Shown here: piece after piece, positions 1-8,400 of the stretch
Layout of the letters: each line of letters starts with the position of its first letter
Numbering within the stretch: the stretch's first letter is position 1
Origin: a virus
Length of the DNA stretch: 26,093 bases
Direction: 5' to 3' (one strand)
IMG/VR virus record: IMGVR_UViG_3300028800_001081
Span: 1-26,093 of that record
The notes under the pieces: generated by a model
What the model saw: the letters and a program-made list of their open reading frames with translations, nothing else
Told to the model about the DNA's origin: nothing
Databases searched by the model: none
Position numbers and translations under genes: made by a program

Positions 1-79
1 AAAATTAAATAAACTTCTTAATCTTGATACAGAAAAGTTAAATAAAGCGATTAGGAGTTATAGAGATAAATGCAAATAA
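1..79 (+). CDS. 3' end of an upstream gene, possible antitoxin partner
   Basis: Reading from base 2 gives an open frame to a TAA at 77-79 that encodes a short Lys/Asn-rich tail ending RDKCK. Its last ten bases overlap the start of the following PIN-domain gene, an arrangement usual for an antitoxin gene followed by its toxin. The start and most of the protein lie outside the window, so the family cannot be named. The antitoxin role is inferred only from the overlap and the neighbour. Confidence 0.45.
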   Translation, partial: KLNKLLNLDTEKLNKAIRSYRDKCK

Positions 80-582
80 TATTAGATACTAATATTGTAA
101 TATATGGGATATTAGATGACGGAGCACATCCTGATTGTTGGGAAATATTAAATCTTGTTAGACAACAAAAACTTATTCCTATTATATCTGAAGCAGTTGT
201 TAGAGAATATATGTTTGCTCCATTTGAAGTTATAATGTCAGTAATAAAAGAACAGTTAAATAATAAGGAATTAACAGAAAAATTTTTAAATGATTGTAGT
301 AATGAGTTTTATAATTATTCTAAACAAGTATCAAAATTAGTTATAACAAATTCTGTTCAAATTGATGTAAAATCAAATGAAAGAATTTTGTCTGATGTTG
401 AAGATAATAAGTTTATAAATATTTCTATTGATTCTAATTGTGGAATTATTATTACAGAAAATACTAACGATTTTTTAATTGTAAAGTATAATGATTATTT
501 TACGAAAAATGGAACAAGAATTAGAATTATGAAACCAACAGAATTTTTAAATTATTTCGATAAACAAAAGAAAATAGGTTAA
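70..582 (+). CDS. PIN-domain protein, probable toxin-type ribonuclease
   Basis: This 170-residue protein has the PIN-domain layout: LDTNIV at residues 5-10 with metal-binding Asp6, Glu41 and Glu46 in the first helical region, the DVEDNKF motif (Asp109, Asp112) and a late acidic patch (Glu130, Asp134). PIN domains are Mg2+-dependent single-strand ribonucleases, and in bacteria they are often the toxin of a VapBC-like pair. Length is normal for the 'putative toxin-antitoxin system toxin component, PIN family' group. The ATG at 70 lies inside the end of the preceding frame, with AGGAG at 53-57 as ribosome binding site, suggesting translational coupling. It sits at the start of a cargo region, so it could be a plasmid addiction module or an anti-phage toxin. 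The RNA target cannot be read from the sequence. Confidence 0.75.
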   Translation: MQIILDTNIVIYGILDDGAHPDCWEILNLVRQQKLIPIISEAVVREYMFAPFEVIMSVIKEQLNNKELTEKFLNDCSNEFYNYSKQVSKLVITNSVQIDVKSNERILSDVEDNKFINISIDSNCGIIITENTNDFLIVKYNDYFTKNGTRIRIMKPTEFLNYFDKQKKIG

Positions 583-615
583 CCCCTCTTCCCCACCTCC
601 ACTAAAAATACATAA

Positions 616-644
616 TTGTATTAATTTAGCAAATGCTATATAAT
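616..644 (+). promoter_or_regulatory. Sigma-A type promoter for the secreted stalk-domain gene
   Basis: TTGTAT (616-621) and TATAAT (639-644) are separated by 17 bases. The -10 is perfect and the -35 keeps the TTG. The GGAGG ribosome binding site and ATG of the next gene follow directly, so the gene probably has its own transcript. Confidence 0.6.
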
Positions 645-681
645 AGTATAGTTATGAATATTTGTCTATGGAGGTATTTTT

Positions 682-1581
682 ATGAAAATTTTCAAAGGAA
701 AAGGTAAGTTTGGCAAGGGTTATTTCAAAGGTCTGGTTACTGGTCTTGTTTTGGCTTTGGTTTTGGGCGTTGGGGTTAGTGGGTTTGCGGATTCGATATT
801 AAAAACAGTCCAGGTTGCAGAAAATTCAATTAGCATTAAAGTAAATGGTAATCTTTTAAATGCTCCGAATTTTGTTTATGATGGAAGAACTTATGTACAG
901 GTAAAAAACATTGCCGATGCTTTAGGTAAATCTTTAGGTTGGGATGCTGATACTAAAACAGTTAGTATTAATGATAAAACTGGAGATATACCAAGCAATT
1001 CCAATACTTCTACCCTTCCTGATAAAGATATTCAAGATAGTACAAATGGGAATACTACAACTTCAACAAATGCTAATGCAAATGTAGTTTTTAGAAATGT
1101 TAATTGGGGTATGACTATTGATGAGGTTAATAGTTCAGAAGGGAATGGATTGAGCCATCTTCCAAGTACAGGAGATTATTACCTTAATAATATTAAGATT
1201 GGAACTTTAAATAGTAATATTCACTATTTGTTCAATGATGATAAGCAATTATATGCAATTGGTGTTTATAGTGCTGAACATCATACAACTGCTAATTTTT
1301 ATATAGATGATTATAATGTTTATAAAAACCTATTGACTGATAAATATGGTAAAGCAGTAAATGATTTATATGACACTATTTGGCATAATGACTTATTTAA
1401 AGGTGATACTAAAAATTATGGTACAGCAGTAGGGGCAGGACAGTTAGAATATTATACTTATTGGGAAAGAGATAATGAAAATATTAATGTTGACCTTTCT
1501 GCTGATAACTATAATTATGATTTGCATTTTTTATTAGTAAGTAAAACAATAAAACAACCTAAAAAAATGAATGGGATTTAA
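682..1581 (+). CDS. Secreted protein with stalk (copper amine oxidase N-terminal type) domain
   Basis: The 299-residue protein begins with a long basic n-region (KGKGKFGKGYFKG), then a hydrophobic stretch (LVTGLVLALVLGVGVSG) and an Ala-containing cleavage region near residue 36, so a Sec signal peptide is likely. Residues about 45-97 form a stalk domain of the copper amine oxidase N-terminal type (IKVNGNLL, YDGRTYVQVKNIADALG, WDADTKTVSI), common in Clostridium and Paenibacillus surface proteins. A Ser/Thr/Asn-rich linker follows to about residue 133. The C-terminal part starts FRNVNWGMTIDEV, resembling a small domain found in other Firmicute secreted proteins. The gene has its own promoter and a GGAGG site. 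It looks like a cargo gene altering the host surface rather than a virion part. No enzyme motif is visible. Confidence 0.7.
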   Translation: MKIFKGKGKFGKGYFKGLVTGLVLALVLGVGVSGFADSILKTVQVAENSISIKVNGNLLNAPNFVYDGRTYVQVKNIADALGKSLGWDADTKTVSINDKTGDIPSNSNTSTLPDKDIQDSTNGNTTTSTNANANVVFRNVNWGMTIDEVNSSEGNGLSHLPSTGDYYLNNIKIGTLNSNIHYLFNDDKQLYAIGVYSAEHHTTANFYIDDYNVYKNLLTDKYGKAVNDLYDTIWHNDLFKGDTKNYGTAVGAGQLEYYTYWERDNENINVDLSADNYNYDLHFLLVSKTIKQPKKMNGI

Positions 1582-1590
1582 TACCCATTC
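1569..1590. terminator. Short hairpin after the stalk-domain gene
   Basis: GAATGGG (1569-1575) pairs with CCCATTC (1584-1590) across an 8-base loop. No T-run follows on the plus strand, but a run of seven A precedes it. It therefore looks like a better terminator for the minus strand, or only a weak one for the gene that ends within it. Confidence 0.35.
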
Positions 1591-1639
1591 TTCCCTTACA
1601 TATAAATATATATTATAATATGTTTGGGTGGTGAATTAG

Positions 1640-1870
1640 ATGGCTATTAAAGTTGAAATAATTAATACTATTGAAGCAAAGATAAATGAACATAAACGAA
1701 AATTTGGAACAACTAAATCTTGGGTTGCAAATAGAATAGGTGTAACAAGACAATCCTTAAATATTTTATTTGCTTCAAAAAATCCTACGATTGAATCTTT
1801 AGAAAAGATTGCACATGTTTTAAAATGTGATATAAAAGAATTGTATAAATCCAAGATTACAGATGAATAA
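1640..1870 (+). CDS. Small Cro/CI-type helix-turn-helix regulator
   Basis: This 76-residue protein is almost entirely one helix-turn-helix domain. KSWVANRIGVTRQSLNIL (residues about 26-43) gives the turn and recognition helix, followed by NPTIESLEKIAHVLKCDIKELY, the usual fourth and fifth helices of the XRE family. Such proteins bind operator DNA as dimers and repress phage or plasmid promoters. The ATG at 1640 follows GGGTGGTG at 1626-1633. A TATAAT at 1614-1619 lies unusually close to the start, so the leader would be very short. It stands alone between two cargo genes, and its target is unknown. A divergent partner promoter, typical of a lysogeny switch, is not seen, so it may regulate the local cargo. 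Confidence 0.8.
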   Translation: MAIKVEIINTIEAKINEHKRKFGTTKSWVANRIGVTRQSLNILFASKNPTIESLEKIAHVLKCDIKELYKSKITDE

Positions 1871-1899
1871 AAATATTTATACATTTGTATAATTATATA

Positions 1900-1928
1900 T
1901 TGACATTTATTTAAACCTCTATTATAAT
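1900..1928 (+). promoter_or_regulatory. Near-consensus sigma-A promoter
   Basis: TTGACA (1900-1905), a 17-base spacer and TATAAT (1923-1928) match the housekeeping consensus at every key base. It lies 52 bases before the ATG at 1980 and drives the zinc-ribbon gene, perhaps also the large nuclease downstream. It is the strongest promoter seen in the window. Confidence 0.85.
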
Positions 1929-1979
1929 AATATTATGTTAAGGAAATCCTTACCAAATAAAATTTATGGAGGTTTTATT

Positions 1980-2444
1980 ATGTCAAAGTTAATGAAAGAA
2001 ATTAGTAAAGAGGAAATATCTTCCTTACTCAATCAGTTTCAAAGAAAAACAATTTTAATTGATATGAGAACGGCAGATAATTGTATTTATGTTTTTAATT
2101 ACAAACAATTTACTTGGAGTGAAGATGAAGAATACATAAGATTAATGGGATTAGATGAAAATGAAGAATTAAGTTTACTAAAAGAAAATATTGTTGAGTA
2201 TTCTAAATTAGATTCAGAAAGTATTTGGCATGAGGTCATTGAATTTTCATTGAATAATGGTAATATTATAAGTCTGTGTGTTTTGTATAAACCAAGGATT
2301 TGTTCTAAGTGTGATAAGGAATTAAATGAACAACACGAACAAATTTGGAACATAAATCAGGTTGGTGGTTACTATAGTGCATGTGATTCTGAACGAATTT
2401 CTAAGGATTTTTGTGACCAGTGCTTACAAGAGTTTATACAATAA
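1980..2444 (+). CDS. Hypothetical protein with C-terminal zinc-binding cysteines
   Basis: A longer open frame starts at 1935, but the ATG at 1980 is preferred because GGAGG at 1968-1972 sits seven bases before it. The product is 154 residues (MSKLMKEISKEEI...). The first two thirds are acidic, mixed alpha/beta and unrecognised. The C-terminal third carries CSKCDKE and then FCDQC about 40 residues later, with an extra Cys between, a likely zinc ribbon or treble clef. No signal peptide or membrane segment is present. It is the first gene after the near-consensus promoter and precedes the nuclease leader. Function unknown; a small DNA- or protein-binding regulator is possible. Confidence 0.6.
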   Translation: MSKLMKEISKEEISSLLNQFQRKTILIDMRTADNCIYVFNYKQFTWSEDEEYIRLMGLDENEELSLLKENIVEYSKLDSESIWHEVIEFSLNNGNIISLCVLYKPRICSKCDKELNEQHEQIWNINQVGGYYSACDSERISKDFCDQCLQEFIQ

Positions 2445-2461
2445 ATAAAGTTTATAAGATT

Positions 2462-2569
2462 TAGGGATAGATATAATTAAGGTTCGAAACTTGATTATAT
2501 TGATAAGATAACCTCACATCTTCCCTATTAAAATTTTGTGAGGATAAAATAATATATTAAAAGTGAGGT
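2462..2569 (+). promoter_or_regulatory. Structured leader that can mask the nuclease ribosome binding site
   Basis: The leader of the 933-residue protein folds well by eye. TAGGGA (2462-2467) can pair with TCCCTA (2522-2527). Inside lies an 11-base hairpin (2471-2481 with 2490-2500, one G-T pair, loop around TTCGAA). ACCTCAC at 2511-2517 is complementary to GTGAGGT at 2563-2569, which contains the ribosome binding site, and also to a second GTGAGG copy at 2538-2543. The two pairings exclude each other, so the leader could switch translation on or off. This is inference from base pairing only. Confidence 0.45.
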
Positions 2570-2575
2570 ATAATT

Positions 2576-5377
2576 ATGTGTGAAAAACAAACTAAGGTGT
2601 GTAAAGCTTGTAATGAAGAAAAATCATTGGATGAATTTTATAAAAGAGAAAAGGGATATTATAGAGCAACTTGTAAAGTTTGCATGAATATACAAACCAA
2701 CAAATTACAAAGTGAAGGAAATTGGGATATAGAAGAATTTAGAATAGTTATTGATGCTTTATTAAATAAAAGATATAAAAATTTAAATGAGGTTCTTATC
2801 AAATTAAACAACAAGACTATGGAAGATTTGATTTTTGTAATAAAAGAGAAAGTTAAAATATTTAATACAGAATTAAATATTGAATCTTCCTGTTTATATT
2901 GCAATAAAGCTATAATTATTAAACCTTGTGAATATTTATCCAAAGAAGTAAGATTTTGTTCTTTGGATTGTTCAGCAAAATATCACAATGAAAATGAATT
3001 ATGGGGAAATAAAAGTAATGAGTTTATGGAATGGTTTGGAACAAAGGAAGAATTTATTAGAAATTATAGATTATTAGGCATAACTGAAACTGCTAAATAT
3101 TACAATAAAAATGAAAAAACAATTATATATTGGGCTTCTAAATATGAATTAAATAGAGAAATAGTGGTTAGTAATTTATCAGATTTTGAAGTTATAAAAC
3201 TTTATGATTTAATATTAGAAAATAAAATTAATAGTTTTCCTAATGGATTTTCTAAAAATGATAGTTATGCTATTGTTTTAATTAGACATTTAATTAATGA
3301 TATCTTAAAATGGAATAGACAGGATATTTGTAATAATTTGCAATCTAATTTATTTTTAAAGTATAAGTTGGACTCATGTGTTAATTATATAGATGGATAT
3401 TTTGATTTAATTAAAAATTCATTTCCAGAATATAATTTAAAAAGATGGGAATTAAAACATTGTACTAATTTAAATTATAATTTTTGGAATGATGAAGAAA
3501 ATGTAAATGAAGCATTAATATGGCTTCGAGAAATTTTAAATAAAGAAAAATTTATTGATTCCTCAGAAAAATTATCTAATTATAATTTAAAAAAATTATT
3601 ACATGATTATAATTTACATAATTTATGTATATTTAAATATAATAAAAATTCTAAAGAAATGTTTAAAGACGTATATAAAGTAGAAAATTTTATAGAAAAT
3701 GAAATCGAAGTTTTTGAAAAATGTATTAAATGTGAAATTGATAAACCTTATAATAAGAACTATTTTCCTGAGCGTAATCAGTTTAGTTTATTTGGACTTG
3801 GTTTTGTGTGTAAAGAATGTATTGAAAAGGAAGATACAAAACAAAGATATTCTAAATTAGGAATAATATATAATAACATTAATGACATTATTCCTGAACA
3901 ATGGTATGAATATTTTTATAATAATGAAATAACGCAGATGCCTTTACATTGTTATAAAGAAGATAATATGGTAAAGATAATAAGATTTATTGTTTTCAAC
4001 AAAATGGGACTTACTAAAAAAGAAGAAATTTGTAAAAATGTAAATTGTCCAAATTTAAATAATTACAAAATAAATGTTACGCAGAGATTTCAAACAAAAC
4101 TTGAAATGTTACAAAAATGTTTTTTTGAGTATAATATTGATGAAAATGATATTTTATTATATGATGACCAAACTATTATTGATTTAACTGATAATTGGAG
4201 AAAAGAACAAAATATATCAATAATGCAAATTTTAAAAAGTAATGGTATTAATAATTCATTTAACCAAGATATGAAAAATATAATGCAATATGTTAATAGG
4301 CATAAAGGTATGACAATTATGGATTATTTTCTATGGTATATGAATATCAAAAATATTTTATATCCTAAAACAAATAAGCCAATAATAGACCTTGATTTTA
4401 ATAATAAAAATGATGGATTTTGGGATAATAGTGAAAACAGAATTAGAGCTATTAAATATTATTGTGAATATCAATGCAAAGATAGTATATTCAATTTTAT
4501 AAGTAATTATCAAGATTTACAAAAATGGGTTGTCAAATATTTTTCAAAGAAAAAGTTAAAACATTTATATTATTTTAATGTATTTAAAATTCCCACTTTT
4601 GATTTATTAATTGAAGCATATCCATCTATAAAAGATAATAATTTATTATTTTCTTGGGAACTAAGCAGAAATAATGATACTTCAAAAGAAGATTTAATTA
4701 AAGTATTGAGAGAATATGTTTTTTATAGAATGAATAATATTTGTGTCGATATAAAAAGAGATTTGCCACAATATCTAAATAATACTTATATTTATTCGGT
4801 ATTCCCAAAATTTTCAGCATATATTTATAGCAAACATAAACAAAAAAGATTTGATTCATATTATCAATGGGCATGTTTATCTTTTCCTGAATATGCAAAT
4901 GATTGGACGGAATTAGATTTTGGAATTACTGCAACTTATGATGGTGAAAAATGTGGAAGTATTCAAGAAAAAATGATTTATGAGTTTATACAAAGAGATT
5001 GCAACTTAAAATATTTTACTATTATGTCAAGTAAAAGGTCGGGAAACTTTGTTTTTAAATTAGGTGAAGATTTTGTGTATAAAAAATTCTGCCCTGATTT
5101 TGTACTTGAATATATTGAAAAAAATGGTGAAAAAGTTAAATTGATAAAACCTATAATATTTGAATATTATGGATGGTATAGTGAAACAAATCAACATCAC
5201 ATTTTTGATGATTATAGAAAAAAGACTTTACTTAAAAATCAATTTTATAAATCACGAGAAGATATTCATTTCATTGATTTATATCCAGATGATTTAAAGA
5301 ATAATTTTGAAGGAGTTAGACAAAAGCTAACTTCTTTTTTTATGCTTAATTGTAATATAGATTTTAATAACTTTTAA
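2576..5377 (+). CDS. Very large zinc-finger and PD-(D/E)XK/Vsr-like nuclease, probable homing-type
   Basis: The 933-residue protein starts with a zinc-knuckle module (CKACNEEKSLDEFY ... CKVC, residues about 8-40), then a second Cys cluster (CLYC ... FCSLDCSAKYH, about 105-140) with a helix-turn-helix-like stretch (GITETAKYYNKNEKTI). A third zinc pair (CIKC ... CKEC) lies near residues 380-420. The middle is long, Asn/Lys/Tyr-rich and unrecognised. The C-terminal ~135 residues look like a nuclease: a Glu helix (QEKMIYEF), CPDFVLEY with Asp near 841, IFEYYGWY with Glu near 863, then a Lys-rich helix and IHFIDLYPDDL, the order of Vsr/EDxHD-type PD-(D/E)XK enzymes. ATG 2576 has GTGAGGT seven bases upstream. 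It stands as an island between a structured leader and a terminator, just before the tape measure gene. A defence nuclease is an alternative; at 933 residues it is much longer than usual homing enzymes. Confidence 0.6.
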   Translation: MCEKQTKVCKACNEEKSLDEFYKREKGYYRATCKVCMNIQTNKLQSEGNWDIEEFRIVIDALLNKRYKNLNEVLIKLNNKTMEDLIFVIKEKVKIFNTELNIESSCLYCNKAIIIKPCEYLSKEVRFCSLDCSAKYHNENELWGNKSNEFMEWFGTKEEFIRNYRLLGITETAKYYNKNEKTIIYWASKYELNREIVVSNLSDFEVIKLYDLILENKINSFPNGFSKNDSYAIVLIRHLINDILKWNRQDICNNLQSNLFLKYKLDSCVNYIDGYFDLIKNSFPEYNLKRWELKHCTNLNYNFWNDEENVNEALIWLREILNKEKFIDSSEKLSNYNLKKLLHDYNLHNLCIFKYNKNSKEMFKDVYKVENFIENEIEVFEKCIKCEIDKPYNKNYFPERNQFSLFGLGFVCKECIEKEDTKQRYSKLGIIYNNINDIIPEQWYEYFYNNEITQMPLHCYKEDNMVKIIRFIVFNKMGLTKKEEICKNVNCPNLNNYKINVTQRFQTKLEMLQKCFFEYNIDENDILLYDDQTIIDLTDNWRKEQNISIMQILKSNGINNSFNQDMKNIMQYVNRHKGMTIMDYFLWYMNIKNILYPKTNKPIIDLDFNNKNDGFWDNSENRIRAIKYYCEYQCKDSIFNFISNYQDLQKWVVKYFSKKKLKHLYYFNVFKIPTFDLLIEAYPSIKDNNLLFSWELSRNNDTSKEDLIKVLREYVFYRMNNICVDIKRDLPQYLNNTYIYSVFPKFSAYIYSKHKQKRFDSYYQWACLSFPEYANDWTELDFGITATYDGEKCGSIQEKMIYEFIQRDCNLKYFTIMSSKRSGNFVFKLGEDFVYKKFCPDFVLEYIEKNGEKVKLIKPIIFEYYGWYSETNQHHIFDDYRKKTLLKNQFYKSREDIHFIDLYPDDLKNNFEGVRQKLTSFFMLNCNIDFNNF

Positions 5378-5413
5378 TTAACTGCATAATATTAAATATA
5401 AATTTTATGGTTC

Positions 5414-5448
5414 AGAGGGTTGTTTATCACAACTCTCTTTATTATTTT
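5414..5448 (+). terminator. Terminator after the large nuclease gene
   Basis: AGAGGGTTGT (5414-5423) pairs with ACAACTCTCT (5429-5438), one G-T pair, five-base loop, followed by the T-rich TTATTATTTT. It insulates the nuclease from the tape measure gene, whose ribosome binding site follows at about 5451. Confidence 0.75.
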
Positions 5449-5465
5449 ATAAGGAGGTTAGTGAT

Positions 5466-8400
5466 ATGGGAAGTAATGACTTGACAATTCTCATTAAAGC
5501 AATTTTAGAGAAAACAACCGAAACACAATTAATTGAAAAATTAAAACAAATTGAAAAAAATGCTCCTGCTCTTACTTTAAAAATGGACACATTAAATGCT
5601 CAGTTAGAAGTTGCAAAAACACTACAAAAAATTGAAGATATGAATACAAAAAGTAATGCAAAAATTTTAGCTGATAAACAGAAAATTGCATTACAACAAG
5701 AAACACAAAATGAAAAATCATTACAATATGAACAAAAAGTTAGAATGGCAATTGAACAAAATAATGAAACTGAAAAATTAAGAACAATAGAACTTGAAAA
5801 ACAGATAGCTTTATTTAAAGAACAGAAATCAATTCAGCTTCAAAATTTATCCTCACAATATGGGTCTTTATATAATTCATCTTCAAATCAATCGCAAGTA
5901 TCTTCTATTCAAAATTCATTAGGTGGATTAAATGTTGGAAATGCAGAAGAACAATTTAAAAGAATTAATACAGATATATCTCAAGTTGGTGCTAATCTTA
6001 AACAAGCAAGAGTAGAACAAGAAGGATTTTTTGCCGATTTAGGGCATAATGCTCAAAAAATGATTGAATGGACGCTTATAGGAGGTATTCTTTTTTCGAC
6101 ACTTTCGTCTATTAAGGAAGGTGTACAGGATGCTATAAACCTTAATACTCAATTAACACAAATTTCAATGGCAATGAATGCTAATATGTCAGACTTACAA
6201 AATATAGCAAAAAGTAGTCAAGAAATTGCTAAATTAAATTCAGCTAATATTACAGATGTATTACAAATCGCTCATATATATGCAAATATAAATGAAACAG
6301 CAGATTCTATAATGGCTAAAGTTAAACAAGCTGTAGTGTTAACAAATATATCGGGAATGAGTGGTGCCGAAGCTAGTGATGCATTACAAGGAATCCAACA
6401 GCAATTTTCTATAACGGATGATGGTTTAAGTCATGTTAATGATTCTTTGACAGTAATTGCACAGAACTTAAAAGTTAATTTCCAAACTGCCATACAAAAT
6501 ATTTCTGAAGGTGTTCGTACTGCTGGAACTATGGCTTCACAGGCAGGTTTGAGTTTCGAAAAATTTGCCAGTATCTTAGGCGTAACTGAGGAGCGTACAA
6601 GAGCCTCGGGAAGTCAAATTGCGAATTCCCTAAAAATGGTAATGGCAAGAATTTCCAATATTTCAAGTCCCGATGTAGAAGTGACAGGTGAAGATAAAAG
6701 TAAGGCTGCAACAGCTCTTGCAAGTATTGGTGTTGATGTATTAGATAAACAAACACATCAATTGAGGGATATGAATTCAATCCTCTCAGATACATCAAAA
6801 AAATGGGATGGACTTACAGCAGATCAAAAAGCATATGTTTCAGAGAATGTAGCAATGACCAGACAATACTCAATGTTCGAAGCTATTATGCAAGGATGGT
6901 CAAAATCTACTGATGTAGCAACACAAGCATTAAATGCTAACGGGCAAGCACAAGAGTCTAACCAAAAATTCATTGATAGTACAAAGGGAAAAATACAGGG
7001 ACTAACCTCAAGTCTTTCCATTATGTGGCAGAATACAATAAGTTCACAAGGACTTGGAGATTTAGTTTCTATGTTAACTAAATTGATAGATACTTTTGGT
7101 AATTTACCAACATTTATTACATTAGCAACAACTGCATTATTAGTTTGGAAAGGTTCTGCAATTACTACAGCTTTAACTATGGAAGGTTTATCTGGAGTAA
7201 CAATTAGTTTAACTGGTGCTGTTAATGCATTGAAGGTAGCATTTTTAGAGAATCCATTAGGTGTAATTGCTGTTGCATTTACGGCTTTAGCTGGTGCAAT
7301 TATGTTTGCTGATGAAAAACAGAAGGAATATAATGAAGAAACTATTAAAAGTCTACAAGCTGATGCAGACCATCAACAAAAAATTGCTACTTTAACAAAA
7401 CAATATGAAGATTTAAGTGCTAATGTTAATAACGATAAAGATGCTAAATCAAAATTAGCAGAAGTAGAAAAACAATTACAAGATGCTTTAGGTAAAAGTT
7501 CATCAAGTATAGATTTTCAAAATGGAAAGATAGATGAAAATATTGCAAAGATTGCTGATTTAACTAAAGCACAAATTCAACAACAATTAACATTAAAGCA
7601 AATAGATTATGAAAAAGCAACTAAGTATTTATCTGGTGGAGATAATAATGGGTTTTTTACAAGTGCAACTGATAAAGGTAATACTCCAGAGCAAAATGCA
7701 TCACGAAGAGAACAGGAATTAGCAGATTTAAATAAAATAGATAATCCTAATATGATTGTTGATTGGCAAAGGAATAGTTTAAAGAAAGATATTCAGAATT
7801 TAGATGATAAAATAAAGCAAAATAAAGATATAAAAGATGAATATGAAACTTTACAAAAAGCTTTAAATAATCCATTGCAGATAAATCCTACAACTACTCC
7901 AACTACTTCTCCTGCAACAACGTCATCCCCTCCTACTGGAAATCCACCACCCAAAACAACGCCAGAAGGAATAGAAACAGTTGCTAATTCTGCATTGATT
8001 GCCAAAGATCGTTATGAAGAGTATACACAGGCTTTAAATGGTAATTCGCAAGAATTAGAACGTAATAAAGCTTTACAGAGTCTTGCAGGTAATGACATAC
8101 AAAAAAATGTAACTGCTATAAATCAAGAAATTGAAACTAACAAGAAAAGACAAGATATACTTCATCAATTAAATACAGAACAACGTAATGAGCGTGATGA
8201 ATTACAATCTTCTTTATCTTCACAAGGCTTTAGTTTTGCAGGTTTAGGTGATTCCGCACAATTAACAAATTATACGGATGTAATTAATTCATTAACAGAT
8301 GAAGTTAATTCACATGCAAAAGATAAAAATAAAAGTACATACGATGATTTAAAGAATAGATTAAATGATGCCCAAAATAATGCTAAGAGATTCTTCGATT

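Noticed and set aside
1636-1884. 82-codon minus-strand frame over the Cro/CI regulator
   Set aside because: It is a shadow of the regulator gene, with no ribosome binding site; the plus-strand helix-turn-helix protein is clear.
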